Assembly (NCBI GenBank): GCA_025361995.1
Contig: JANYIP010000349.1
Location: forward strand, 1-19,872
DNA: 19,872 bases
Source of the DNA: Streptomycetales bacterium
GTDB taxonomy: Bacteria; Actinomycetota; Actinomycetes; Prado026
Direction of reading: 5' to 3'
The notes beneath the pieces were generated by a model. The model searched no databases and was not told the DNA's origin. It saw nothing but the letters and a program-made list of their open reading frames with translations. This document shows, piece after piece, positions 1-8,566 of this stretch. Positions within the stretch are counted from its first letter, which is position 1; every line of letters starts with the position of its first letter. Position numbers and translations under genes: made by a program.

Positions 1-447
1 CGTCACCACCTCAGCCAAGGCAGCCAACCGCTCGGGTACGCCGTCCTGCGGCCGCGGCCGGCCCAGCCACTCGTCGCCAACCAGGTCGGCCGCCGCCAGC
101 GTGTGCAGCCGGGCCAGCGACTGCAAGGGCGCTCGACCCCAGGTGTCTGACAGCGACGCGAGCTCGGTCGTCACACGAAGGGCGCCCCGGGCAGCGGCCC
201 CGGCCGGGTCGTCCGCGAAGGGTGCGTGGAAGGCGTCGAGGGCCCAGTCGGTGGCACTGCCGGAGATCTCCAGGCAGGTGGAGGCCCAGGCCCCGCGGCG
301 CAGCGACTCGGCCGTGACCTCGGGGACGCGTCGACGCAGAGCCGGCCCGCGCAGGTCACGCAGCAGCGCGTCCACCGAGCCTCGGGCAGCGTCGACCGCC
401 TCGAAGACCTCCGGGAGCTCGACCAGTGCCGCCAGCGGATCAGCCAC
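1..447 (-). CDS. Conserved actinobacterial Fic-like protein, 5' part (partial)
   Basis: An open frame of 149 codons runs from a GTG at 447 leftwards past the window edge, so the C-terminus is missing. The visible part is helical and Ala/Leu/Arg-rich: it begins VADPLAALVELPEVF, then has EVTAESLRRGAWASTCLEI and a LARLHTLAAADLVGDEWLGR segment. From memory this resembles a family found beside acs in actinobacteria and annotated as oxidoreductase or Fic/DOC-like. The diagnostic Fic motif would lie beyond the window, so the family is unproven. An in-frame TAG at 459-457 means the GTG is the only reasonable start. A TAGGCT hexamer lies 6 nt before it, as expected for a leaderless mRNA. It is divergent from acs with a 94 bp gap. 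Confidence 0.72.
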   Translation of the reverse strand, partial: MADPLAALVELPEVFEAVDAARGSVDALLRDLRGPALRRRVPEVTAESLRRGAWASTCLEISGSATDWALDAFHAPFADDPAGAAARGALRVTTELASLSDTWGRAPLQSLARLHTLAAADLVGDEWLGRPRPQDGVPERLAALAEVVT

Positions 448-453
448 CGCGTG

Positions 454-459
454 AGCCTA
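454..459 (-). promoter_or_regulatory. -10 hexamer TAGGCT, leaderless promoter
   Basis: TAGGCT matches the actinobacterial -10 pattern TANNNT and is separated by 6 nt from the GTG start at 447. Transcription would therefore begin at or next to the start codon. No convincing -35 is seen, which is common in this group. Confidence 0.5.
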
Positions 460-503
460 GCCGCGGTCCCGGCTCCGCCAGCGCGCCACCGCGACCGGGC
501 CGG

Positions 504-541
504 TACCGTGCGCGCAGGAGCACCGATCGAAGGAGACCGGA
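504..541 (+). promoter_or_regulatory. acs -10 (TACCGT) and Shine-Dalgarno (AAGGAG)
   Basis: TACCGT at 504-509 fits TANNNT. AAGGAG at 530-535 lies 6 nt before the GTG at 542. The predicted leader is about 25 nt, so acs has a conventional ribosome binding site, unlike the leaderless gene transcribed divergently from it. Confidence 0.5.
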
Positions 542-2500
<1,959 letters not shown>

Positions 2501-2541
2501 GCGAGCAGAGGTAGCGAGCAGAGGTTAGCGAGCAGAGGTTG
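2501..2541. repeat. Three tandem copies of a 13-14 bp unit
   Basis: Immediately after the acs stop codon lie GCGAGCAGAGGTA (2501-2513), GCGAGCAGAGGTTA (2514-2527) and GCGAGCAGAGGTTG (2528-2541). The copies differ by one inserted T and by the last base. No function is known to me; replication slippage is the simplest origin. Confidence 0.85.
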
Positions 2542-2577
2542 GCGCGCCCCGACCTTCGTAGATCATCGAGTAGCTGC

Positions 2578-2627
2578 CCCCGTTCCTTGATCAACAAGGG
2601 CAACCGCTCCATGATCAACGAACGGGG
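2578..2627. repeat. REP-like inverted repeat between convergent genes
   Basis: The left arm at 2578-2593 (CCCCGTTCCTTGATCA) pairs with the right arm at 2612-2627 (TGATCAACGAACGGGG) with one mismatch in 16, around an 18 nt loop. Each arm ends inward with the palindrome TGATCA. The right arm contains the TGA stop of the leftward gene (2617-2615). It could terminate transcription from both sides, but no T-tract follows. It could also be one copy of a dispersed REP-type element. Confidence 0.75.
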
Positions 2628-4087
2628 CGGGTGCCGCGGCGGCGGCGACGCCAGACCCGGACGGCGAGAGTCAGCGCGAGGAGTACGAGAAGCGCAGCGA
2701 CGACGGCCGCAGCCAGGTGAGTGGCTACCCAGTCACGCGCGGCAGGCGTCAGCGTACGAAGGTCGAGCAGCGACTGGGACGGCGCCGAGGCGGGCCGCAC
2801 CCGACCCCCAGCGAGTACGTTCGCCGCGACCTGGATGTCCTGGACCGCAGCCTCCGGACCCGCTTTGAGAAGCTGCCCACTGGTCGACCCGTCCGTGCCC
2901 ATCGTCACCAGGTCGAAGCTCAGCGGCGCGGAGGGTTGTGAGGCCGGCTGGAGCAGCCGCATGACGGCCATGGTGCTGTCGTCGAGCCACCCGACCGGGC
3001 GCATCGCGCCGACCTCGGGCAGGTCCACCAGGCCCCCCAGCGACTTCCCCGGCAGGACCGACGACGCACCTGTCGCGAGGGTGACGACGCTGATCGAGAC
3101 GAACCGCCCGTTCCCGCTCGGTTTGAGGGGACCGGCCACCGCAGTGGCACCCGGCGAGACAAACTGCTGCGGCCCGGCGCCGAACCCGGCCTGGGCAGCC
3201 AGGCTGCCCGGCCCTGCTAGGAGAACCTTGGCTGTGATCGCGTCGCGCACCTCCCAAGTGCCCTCGGCCGCCGTGGTCTGCACCAGTACGTCACTGGGTC
3301 CGGCCCAACCGACCATCGCGCTGCCGTCGCCGTCACGCCAGCTGACCGTTCCGGCGGCGACGTCGACGACCTCGAAGCGCTGGTGCGCCCCGCCCTCGAC
3401 CCCGCCAGAGTCCGGGTTTTGAGCGAACAGCGCCGCGAAGATGTGCCCGGAATCGGTCGACCAGAAGAGAGTGTTCTGCGAGGCAGCGAGCCCCTTCCCC
3501 CGGTCCGGGAGCGCGACCACTCGGTCCTTGCCAGTGGCGAGGTCAAGCAGGTGGAGTCGCGACGGGACATACCCGCCGACCGGAGCAGGCGCCAGGTACG
3601 CGTACGTCCGCCCGTCCGGGGACAGCGACCAGGTGTCCGCCGCCGGCAGCACGCGGTACGCGTCGGAGTCGGCGCCCACCGCGATGGGACGCTGCAGGTA
3701 CGGCGAGCCGGCGCGGGCCCCGAGCAGCTGCGGCCCGACGTACACGAGGGCGGCCCGGCCGATCGGGGCCTGCTCGACGGACAGGATGGACGCGCGGGTG
3801 GCGAAGATCCGGTCGGGCAGCGACCCCGGGCCGGCCGGCACCGACACCGGCTGCACCTGAAGGCTCGCCAGCCCGAAGGACGCGCCCTGCACGACCAGCA
3901 CGCCCACCAGGCCGGTCGCCACCAGCGTGGCCACCGCGGCAGTCCCACGCACCCGGCGACGGGTCCGTGCGCGCCGCCAAGGGTCGGCCCGGAGCGGCAC
4001 CACCGGCGCGGACACCGTCGTCGGCGCCATCTCGTCCGCCAGCTCGGCCAGGGCGTCGTGCAGGGTCTCGTGCAGGCCAGACGTCAC
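2615..4087 (-). CDS. Membrane-anchored sigma-factor partner / extracytoplasmic sensor (putative anti-sigma factor)
   Basis: The 490-residue protein has about 48 cytoplasmic residues, a membrane segment at about 49-68, a large extracytoplasmic region, a second membrane segment at about 457-477 and an Arg-rich tail (WRRRRR). The outer part contains motifs such as WSLSPDGRTYAYLAP and FWSTDSGHIFAALF, which recall TolB or WD40-like beta-propeller blades. No zinc anti-sigma HxxxCxxC motif is seen. The GTG start at 4087 overlaps the TGA of the sigma gene by 4 nt (GTGA), so the two are translationally coupled. Genes in this position after SigE-family sigma factors are usually their regulators. The anti-sigma role is inferred from context only. 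The stop codon lies inside the inverted repeat. Confidence 0.8.
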   Translation of the reverse strand: MTSGLHETLHDALAELADEMAPTTVSAPVVPLRADPWRRARTRRRVRGTAAVATLVATGLVGVLVVQGASFGLASLQVQPVSVPAGPGSLPDRIFATRASILSVEQAPIGRAALVYVGPQLLGARAGSPYLQRPIAVGADSDAYRVLPAADTWSLSPDGRTYAYLAPAPVGGYVPSRLHLLDLATGKDRVVALPDRGKGLAASQNTLFWSTDSGHIFAALFAQNPDSGGVEGGAHQRFEVVDVAAGTVSWRDGDGSAMVGWAGPSDVLVQTTAAEGTWEVRDAITAKVLLAGPGSLAAQAGFGAGPQQFVSPGATAVAGPLKPSGNGRFVSISVVTLATGASSVLPGKSLGGLVDLPEVGAMRPVGWLDDSTMAVMRLLQPASQPSAPLSFDLVTMGTDGSTSGQLLKAGPEAAVQDIQVAANVLAGGRVRPASAPSQSLLDLRTLTPAARDWVATHLAAAVVAALLVLLALTLAVRVWRRRRRGTRPVR

Positions 4088-4605
4088 TGCGTCACCTCCT
4101 CCGTGAGCCGGTCGCCGAACAGGTCCGCGAGCTCTGGGGCCAGCTGGCGCAGCCGCATCAGCGCGTGCCGGGTCTGCGACTTGACGGTCCCGGGGGCGCA
4201 GCCGAGGACGGCCGCCGCCTGCGGCTCGGTCAGGTCCTCGTAGTAGCGCAGCACCAGCACCGCCCGCTGCTTCGCAGTGAGCCGGGCGAGGGCGGCACGC
4301 AGTACGAGCCGACGCTCCGGGTCGTCGACGCTCGCCGCGCGTTCGGGCGGATCCGCACCGAGCACCTCAGGGGCACCCCGGCGCCGCCAGGAGGACACGT
4401 GCTCGGTGTAGAGGATCCGGCGCACGTACGGCTCCGGGTCGCCCGCGGCCGCGATCCGCCGCCACCGCAGGGCCGTCTTGAACAAGGCCGTCTGGACCAG
4501 GTCCTCAGCCAGCCCTGCATCCCCCGTGAGCAAGTACGCCGCCCGGAGGAGCCGAGCACGACGGGACGCCGCGAAGGCTCTGAACTCCTCCTCGTCGCGC
4601 CCCAT
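4084..4605 (-). CDS. SigE-family ECF RNA polymerase sigma factor
   Basis: The 173-residue product has region 2 at about 7-75 (FRAFAASRRARLLRAAYLL, GLAEDLVQTALFKTALRW, then PYVRRILYTEHVSSWRRR) and region 4 at about 102-155 (LTAKQRAVLVLRYYEDLTE followed by the helix-turn-helix AAVLGCAPGTVKSQTRHAL). This is the layout of the actinobacterial SigE-family group of ECF sigma factors. It would direct core polymerase to a small regulon, probably including its own operon. The open frame extends upstream to 4959, but ATG 4605 gives the family's usual N-terminus and follows GGGGGTGAG, a passable ribosome site. A GTG at in-frame codons further upstream is a weaker alternative. The partner membrane gene overlaps its stop. 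Confidence 0.9.
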   Translation of the reverse strand: MGRDEEEFRAFAASRRARLLRAAYLLTGDAGLAEDLVQTALFKTALRWRRIAAAGDPEPYVRRILYTEHVSSWRRRGAPEVLGADPPERAASVDDPERRLVLRAALARLTAKQRAVLVLRYYEDLTEPQAAAVLGCAPGTVKSQTRHALMRLRQLAPELADLFGDRLTEEVTQ

Positions 4606-4657
4606 CTCACCCCCGTCGCGGACAGGTTGCGGCCCGTCCAGCACCAGCCTCGTACCT

Positions 4658-4676
4658 GTGTACACGCTCCGGAGCG
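4658..4676. promoter_or_regulatory. Adjoining palindromes in the divergent sigma/Holin-X promoter region
   Basis: GTGTACAC (4658-4665) runs directly into the perfect 12 bp palindrome CGCTCCGGAGCG (4665-4676). They lie about 55 nt upstream of both the sigma ATG (4605) and the Holin-X ATG (4730). An operator is plausible, but no known family consensus is matched. Confidence 0.35.
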
Positions 4677-4729
4677 GCGCTGCGGGGGGAACCCCTGGCA
4701 TGATGCGACGACCTGATGAAGGAGCATGC

Positions 4730-5239
4730 ATGACCGCCAACGGCCGGCCCCCCACGGACCCGTCGCTCGGGCAACTGGTCTCGAGCGTCACGGGCAACGT
4801 CTCGTCGCTGGTTCGGCTCGAGATCGAGCTGGCCAAGTCCGAGGTGCAGCAGCAGGTCAAGCAGGGCGCTGTGGGCGGCGGGCTGGCGGCGATGGCCGGC
4901 TTCCTGGTCCTCCTCGCGGTGATCCTGCTGTCGATCGCGGCTGCCCTGGGGCTCGCCACGGTGGTGCCCGGCTGGGCCGCGTTCCTGATCGTCGGCGGGG
5001 CCTACCTGCTGGTCGCGATCTTGCTGGTGCTCCTCGGCGTACGCCGGTTCAAGAAGATCAAGGGCCCGAAGCGGGCGATCGCGTCGGTGAACGAGACCAA
5101 GACCGTCCTGGCCCAGCGCAGCCAGCTCAGGGCGCAGGCCAAGGCCGCCGGGCTCTCAGTCGCCGGGCTGGGGCTGCACGAGGCCGACGAACGCGCTCGG
5201 GCCGCCGCCAGTGCGGCCGCGCAGGCTCCGACCAGCTAG
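4730..5239 (+). CDS. Holin-X superfamily III membrane protein (Phage_holin_3_6-like)
   Basis: This 169-residue protein has a polar N-terminus (about 1-47, with RLEIELAKSEVQQQVKQG), two hydrophobic segments at about 49-75 and 81-104, a basic RRFKKIKGPKR stretch and an Ala-rich helical tail to the end. The pattern fits the widespread actinobacterial family named Putative Actinobacterial Holin-X. Despite the name these are chromosomal housekeeping membrane proteins of unknown role, and no lysis genes are nearby. Its position corresponds to Rv3669. ATG 4730 is chosen because GAAGGAG (about 4718-4724) lies 5 nt before it. It ends 13 bp before the convergent marP stop. Confidence 0.85.
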   Translation: MTANGRPPTDPSLGQLVSSVTGNVSSLVRLEIELAKSEVQQQVKQGAVGGGLAAMAGFLVLLAVILLSIAAALGLATVVPGWAAFLIVGGAYLLVAILLVLLGVRRFKKIKGPKRAIASVNETKTVLAQRSQLRAQAKAAGLSVAGLGLHEADERARAAASAAAQAPTS

Positions 5240-5252
5240 CCGCAGCAACCAG

Positions 5253-6437
5253 TCAGTCGCAGCGCCCGGTCGGTACGGAGCCGGTGGCCGAACGTCCGGC
5301 GGCAGCTGCGTCGGCGACCTGGGCGGAGGTCAACGCGTACCCGGTGTCGGGGTCGTCCCTGGACGCCGCGAAGATCACCCCGAGCACCCGCCCGTCCGTC
5401 CCCACCAGCGGGCCGCCGGAGTTGCCCGGTCGCACCACCGCCCGCAGCGCGTAGATGCTTCGCACCACCCGCCCGCTGCCGTAGATGTCCTGGCCGACAG
5501 CCCGGGTGGTCCCGCGGATCCGGGCCGGACTGACCACCCGCGGCCCGTCGCCGGGGTAGCCGATGGCGGCAGCGTCGGTGCCCGGCGCGGCTGACCCGGC
5601 AAAGCTCAGCGGCGCCAGCGCGAGGTCCGGGACCCAGAGCACAGCGACATCGGTGTTCGGGTCGAACACGACCACTGTCGCCGACAGTCCGCGGCTGCTG
5701 CCGTCCACGTACACCTTGGGGTCGGTGACCCCCGCGAGCACGTGCGCATTGGTCATCACCCGGTGCTCGGCGAAGACGAATCCCGAGCCCTCGATCCGCC
5801 GCGAGCAGGAGTCGGCGTTCCCGACGATCTTGACCGTCGACGCGGCGGCGGCGCGGACCCCGGGCAGCCGGGCGACCGCACTGTCCGGGGCGGCGACCGG
5901 TGCCGGGCGCTCCTGGGTCAGGTCGGTGAAGACCTGCGGGAAGCCGGTGGTGTCGAGCAGGTCGCCGAAGGCGGAGAACACCTGCTGCGGGGTGCCGGGC
6001 ATGACGTCACCGACCGCCGCAAGCACCCGGGATGTCCTGGCGTCGGTCGCGAGCGGGACGCTGCTGTCGGCGCGAACCAAGATGCTGCCGAGCAGCCAGG
6101 CGACCGCCAGCACAGCGATCGTCGAGACCACTCCGCCGGCCGCGGCGTCGATCCGGCGGGCCGGCCGCCACACCAGGTGCCGCCGCCACCGGGTCGCGAG
6201 CCAGGCGGCGAGCGCCTGCACCGCGGTCGCGACGAGCAGGACCCCGCCGAGGGCCACCAGGGCGCGGGCCTTGCCCGGTGCCTGCGAGCCCAGCACGTGC
6301 GGGATCAGCAGCAGGCCCACCAGCCCGCCGACCGCGAACCCGATGAAGGAGACGACCGAGACCAAGAAGCCCTGGCGCACGCCCGCGACGGCGAAGGACA
6401 GCACCATCACGACGATGAGGATGTCGACCGGGTTCAC
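5253..6437 (-). CDS. marP: MarP-type membrane serine protease (CvpA domain + trypsin-like)
   Basis: The 394-residue protein (M. tuberculosis MarP is about 397) has a CvpA/colicin-V-like membrane domain with four hydrophobic segments (about 1-125) and an extracytoplasmic trypsin-like protease domain. Catalytic residues are visible: His232 in MTNAHVLAG, Asp263 in DPNTDVAVLW and Ser340 in RPGNSGGPLV. Two Cys (in ADSCSRR and at GRCD near the end) could form a stabilising disulfide. In M. tuberculosis MarP is needed for acid and oxidative stress survival and processes a peptidoglycan hydrolase. GTG 6437 is chosen because it begins the first membrane helix (VNPVDILIVVMVLSF) and lies 7 nt after the upstream gene's stop. 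The longer open frame to 6599 is read-through into that gene. Third gene of the nth operon. Confidence 0.95.
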   Translation of the reverse strand: MNPVDILIVVMVLSFAVAGVRQGFLVSVVSFIGFAVGGLVGLLLIPHVLGSQAPGKARALVALGGVLLVATAVQALAAWLATRWRRHLVWRPARRIDAAAGGVVSTIAVLAVAWLLGSILVRADSSVPLATDARTSRVLAAVGDVMPGTPQQVFSAFGDLLDTTGFPQVFTDLTQERPAPVAAPDSAVARLPGVRAAAASTVKIVGNADSCSRRIEGSGFVFAEHRVMTNAHVLAGVTDPKVYVDGSSRGLSATVVVFDPNTDVAVLWVPDLALAPLSFAGSAAPGTDAAAIGYPGDGPRVVSPARIRGTTRAVGQDIYGSGRVVRSIYALRAVVRPGNSGGPLVGTDGRVLGVIFAASRDDPDTGYALTSAQVADAAAAGRSATGSVPTGRCD

Positions 6438-6444
6438 CGCAGGC

Positions 6445-7104
6445 CTACTGCTGGGATCCGGTGGCACTGGACGGGAGCGGCGCGACGCGGGTGGAGTCCC
6501 ACGGCAGCTCCCAGCCGCCGAGGGCCAGCACCCGGTCGAGCAGCCCTGCGGTGAACCCCCAGACGAGCATCCCGCGGACCTCGAAGGCCGCCCCGACATA
6601 CCCGCTGGAGTGGGTCACGCGCAGCCGGTTGGCCGAGTCGGTCAGCTCGGAGAGCGGGACCCGGTGGACGGCGGCGACCTCGGCGGGCGCGGCCGTGTGC
6701 ACCGGCGACGGGTTGCGCCACCACCCCAGCACCGGGGTCACCACGAAGCCGCTCGGCGGCAACCACAGATCGGGCAGCGTCGCGAACACCTCGACCCCGG
6801 CCGGGTCGAGCCCGGTCTCCTCCCGAGCCTCCCGCAGGGCTGCGGCAACCGGTCCGTCGTCGCCCGGGTCGATTGCCCCGCCGGGGAACGCCGGCTGGCC
6901 CGCGTGCGAGCGCATGTCGGCCGCCCGCTCGATCAGCAGGAGGTCTGGCCCGTCCGGACCCTCACCCAGCAGGATGAGTACGGCGGAGGCCCGCCCCCCG
7001 TCCTGTGGTGGCAGGAAGCGCGAGAGCTGCTCCGGGGTCACCCCAGCCGCGGCCACAGCCAGCGGCTGCAGCCACCCGGGCAGTCCCGCGGGCTCCACCA
7101 GCAC
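6445..7104 (-). CDS. CoA pyrophosphatase (NUDIX, NudL/YeaB type)
   Basis: About 219 residues. It hydrolyses CoA and oxidised CoA derivatives to phosphopantetheine and 3',5'-ADP. The CoA-pyrophosphatase signature SHAGQPAFPGG (66-76) runs directly into the Nudix box: GGAIDPGD, then ALREAREETGL (residues 89-99). E. coli NudL has the same spacing, so the Asp in place of the classical Glu after the Gly is normal for this subfamily. Start is uncertain: GTG 7104 is used; GTG 7098 and a CTG overlapping the nth stop (7116) are alternatives. No Shine-Dalgarno is seen, so translation probably depends on coupling to nth, 8 nt upstream. Position matches Rv3672c. Confidence 0.9.
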   Translation of the reverse strand: MLVEPAGLPGWLQPLAVAAAGVTPEQLSRFLPPQDGGRASAVLILLGEGPDGPDLLLIERAADMRSHAGQPAFPGGAIDPGDDGPVAAALREAREETGLDPAGVEVFATLPDLWLPPSGFVVTPVLGWWRNPSPVHTAAPAEVAAVHRVPLSELTDSANRLRVTHSSGYVGAAFEVRGMLVWGFTAGLLDRVLALGGWELPWDSTRVAPLPSSATGSQQ

Positions 7105-7112
7105 AGACGCGG

Positions 7113-7844
7113 TCAGGGCACGTCCTTGACCAGGGCAGCTGCCAGCACGGGATCCGTCGGCCCCTCCCCGTACGACGGGCAGAGCCGGGCCAGCGGACAC
7201 GCGCCGCAGGCCGGCTTGCGAGCGTGGCAGCGGCGCCGGCCGTGGAAGATCACGTGGTGGCTGAGCATGGTCCAGTCGCGCGGCTCGAACAGCGACCCGA
7301 CCTCGAGCTCGACCTTGACCGGGTCGTCCGACTCGGTCCAGCCGAACCGCCGCGAGAGCCGGCCGAAGTGCGTGTCCACGGTGATGCCCGGCACGCCGAA
7401 GGCGTTCCCCAGGACCACGTTGGCCGTCTTGCGACCGACGCCAGGCAGGGTGACGAGGTCCTGCAGCCGACCAGGGACCTCGCCGCCGAAGCGCTCGCAC
7501 AGCGCCTGGCCGAGCCCGATCACCGAGGTCGTCTTGTTGCGGAAGAAGCCGGTCGACCGGATCAAGTCCTCGACCTCGTCCCGGTCCGCGCCCGCGTAGT
7601 CAGCAGCGGTCCGGTAGCGCGCGAACAGCACCGGCGTCACCTCGTTCACGCGCTTGTCGGTGCACTGCGCGCTCAGGATCGTGGCGACCACCAGCTCGAG
7701 CGGGGTGATGAAGTCGAGCTCGCAGTGCGCGTCGGGGTAGAGCGCCACCAGCTCCTTGTCGATGCGCCTGGCACGTCGCACGAGCGCCAACCGGGTCTCC
7801 CCGGTGGGGGTCGCGGGCGCCCCGGGGAGCGTGCTGCTGGTCAC
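7113..7844 (-). CDS. nth: Endonuclease III (DNA glycosylase/AP lyase)
   Basis: This 243-residue base-excision repair enzyme removes oxidised pyrimidines and cleaves abasic sites. Visible are the helix-hairpin-helix LPGVGRKTA with the catalytic Lys139, catalytic Asp157 in GITVDTHFGRL, and the 4Fe-4S cluster ligands Cys206, Cys213, Cys216 and Cys222 (C-x6-C-x2-C-x5-C). All key residues are intact. GTG 7844 is supported by a TACCCT hexamer exactly 6 nt upstream, a leaderless arrangement. First gene of the leftward nth - nudL - marP operon and divergent from the rsiG-like gene, the order known from Rv3674c to Rv3671c. Confidence 0.97.
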   Translation of the reverse strand: MTSSTLPGAPATPTGETRLALVRRARRIDKELVALYPDAHCELDFITPLELVVATILSAQCTDKRVNEVTPVLFARYRTAADYAGADRDEVEDLIRSTGFFRNKTTSVIGLGQALCERFGGEVPGRLQDLVTLPGVGRKTANVVLGNAFGVPGITVDTHFGRLSRRFGWTESDDPVKVELEVGSLFEPRDWTMLSHHVIFHGRRRCHARKPACGACPLARLCPSYGEGPTDPVLAAALVKDVP

Positions 7845-7850
7845 CTGGCC

Positions 7851-7856
7851 AGGGTA
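7851..7856 (-). promoter_or_regulatory. nth -10 hexamer TACCCT, leaderless promoter
   Basis: TACCCT (7856 to 7851 on the minus strand) fits TANNNT and is followed by 6 nt and then the GTG start of nth. It would drive the three-gene operon. Confidence 0.5.
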
Positions 7857-7933
7857 CGTGCCGTCCCCGACCGCTTCGACCGGACGGGTGACCTGCCCTC
7901 AACTCCGGGGCTTGCGGCGACGATCCGCTTGGC

Positions 7934-8473
7934 ATGGTGACGGGATCGAAACAGCGAGCTGCGGCTTCGGCGCGACCGGTGCCGGCGCGCAGTCCGGAGT
8001 TCTCCCACCTGACCCTCGCCGGACTCCGTGCCTACCGCAAGGCGCTCACCGCCGAGGAGAGCCGGGTGTCGTACTGGCGCCGGTTGATCCAGGCCCGCCT
8101 GGACGTCGTGACGGGCGCGACTGCACCCGGCGACCCGATGGCCCACGAGCGCATCCGCAACCTCTTCGCCGAGACCAGGGCCGGCGGCCGGCGGGCGCTC
8201 GTCGACGTGGTCCCCGCGGACGACGTACCTCCGCTGCCTGACCTGGAAGCGCTGTGGTCCCGCGAGCTGCGGCCGTACGACTACCGGCACACCCAGCAGC
8301 TGCGCCGCGACCTCTCGCACGCCGAGCTCCAGCTCTCCGCGTACCGGTCCGCCTTGCACCGCAAGCTGACCGGCGCAACCCAGGAGCTCATCGCCCGCTA
8401 CCGCGAGGACCCGAGCCTGGCGCTGTCCGCGCTGCCGCTGGTCGACCCGTCCGAAAGGACTCGGCGGGGCTGA
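7934..8473 (+). CDS. RsiG/AmfC-family protein (c-di-GMP-responsive anti-sigma homologue)
   Basis: This 179-residue protein is mostly helical. Residues 42-57 fit the RsiG c-di-GMP motif E(X)3S(X)2R(X)3Q(X)3D exactly: Glu42, Ser46, Arg49, Gln53, Asp57. A second helix at 131-146 has the same spacing with Glu131, Ser135 and Arg138, but His142 and Thr146 replace Gln and Asp. In Streptomyces, RsiG (a homologue annotated earlier as aerial mycelium formation protein AmfC) is a coiled coil with two such motifs that clamps a c-di-GMP dimer and sequesters the sporulation sigma factor WhiG. No WhiG gene lies in this window, so the partner is unknown. ATG 7934 or GTG 7937 is the start; no Shine-Dalgarno is clear. 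Downstream is crp. Confidence 0.82.
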   Translation: MVTGSKQRAAASARPVPARSPEFSHLTLAGLRAYRKALTAEESRVSYWRRLIQARLDVVTGATAPGDPMAHERIRNLFAETRAGGRRALVDVVPADDVPPLPDLEALWSRELRPYDYRHTQQLRRDLSHAELQLSAYRSALHRKLTGATQELIARYREDPSLALSALPLVDPSERTRRG

Positions 8474-8486
8474 GCACCTCCTCCCT

Positions 8487-8501
8487 GCACCAGCTGGGTG
8501 C
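8487..8501 (+). terminator. Weak stem-loop after the rsiG-like gene
   Basis: GCACC (8487-8491) and GGTGC (8497-8501) form a 5 bp stem with a 5 nt loop, 14 nt past the stop codon. There is no T-tract, so this is only a possible terminator or attenuator upstream of crp. Confidence 0.25.
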
Positions 8502-8512
8502 GGGCGGCACAA

Positions 8513-8524
8513 TGTGCCTGCACA
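8513..8524. promoter_or_regulatory. Palindromic site TGTGCCTGCACA upstream of crp
   Basis: An inverted repeat TGTGC/GCACA (two-base centre) lies 43 nt upstream of the crp GTG. A possible -10, CACAAT (8508-8513), abuts it. It shares the TGTG/CACA ends of Crp operators but with a 4 nt rather than 8 nt gap between them, so binding by Crp is only a guess. Confidence 0.3.
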
Positions 8525-8566
8525 GGTCCCTTCACAGACTTGCTACGCCCCGAGGAGGATCAGCCG

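Noticed and set aside
4606..4959. N-terminal extension of the sigma factor to 4959 (291 residues)
   Set aside because: The extra sequence is antisense to the Holin-X gene and its leader and has no sigma-like features; ATG 4605 gives the family's normal length.
4730..5239. Holin-X gene taken as evidence of a prophage
   Set aside because: No lysin, capsid or phage regulator lies nearby, and the family is a standard chromosomal member of this conserved block.
7899..7923. Possible WhiG-type promoter (TCAA ... GGCGACGA) upstream of the rsiG-like gene
   Set aside because: Only about 5 of 8 bases match the -10 consensus and the spacer is 13 nt instead of 15-16.
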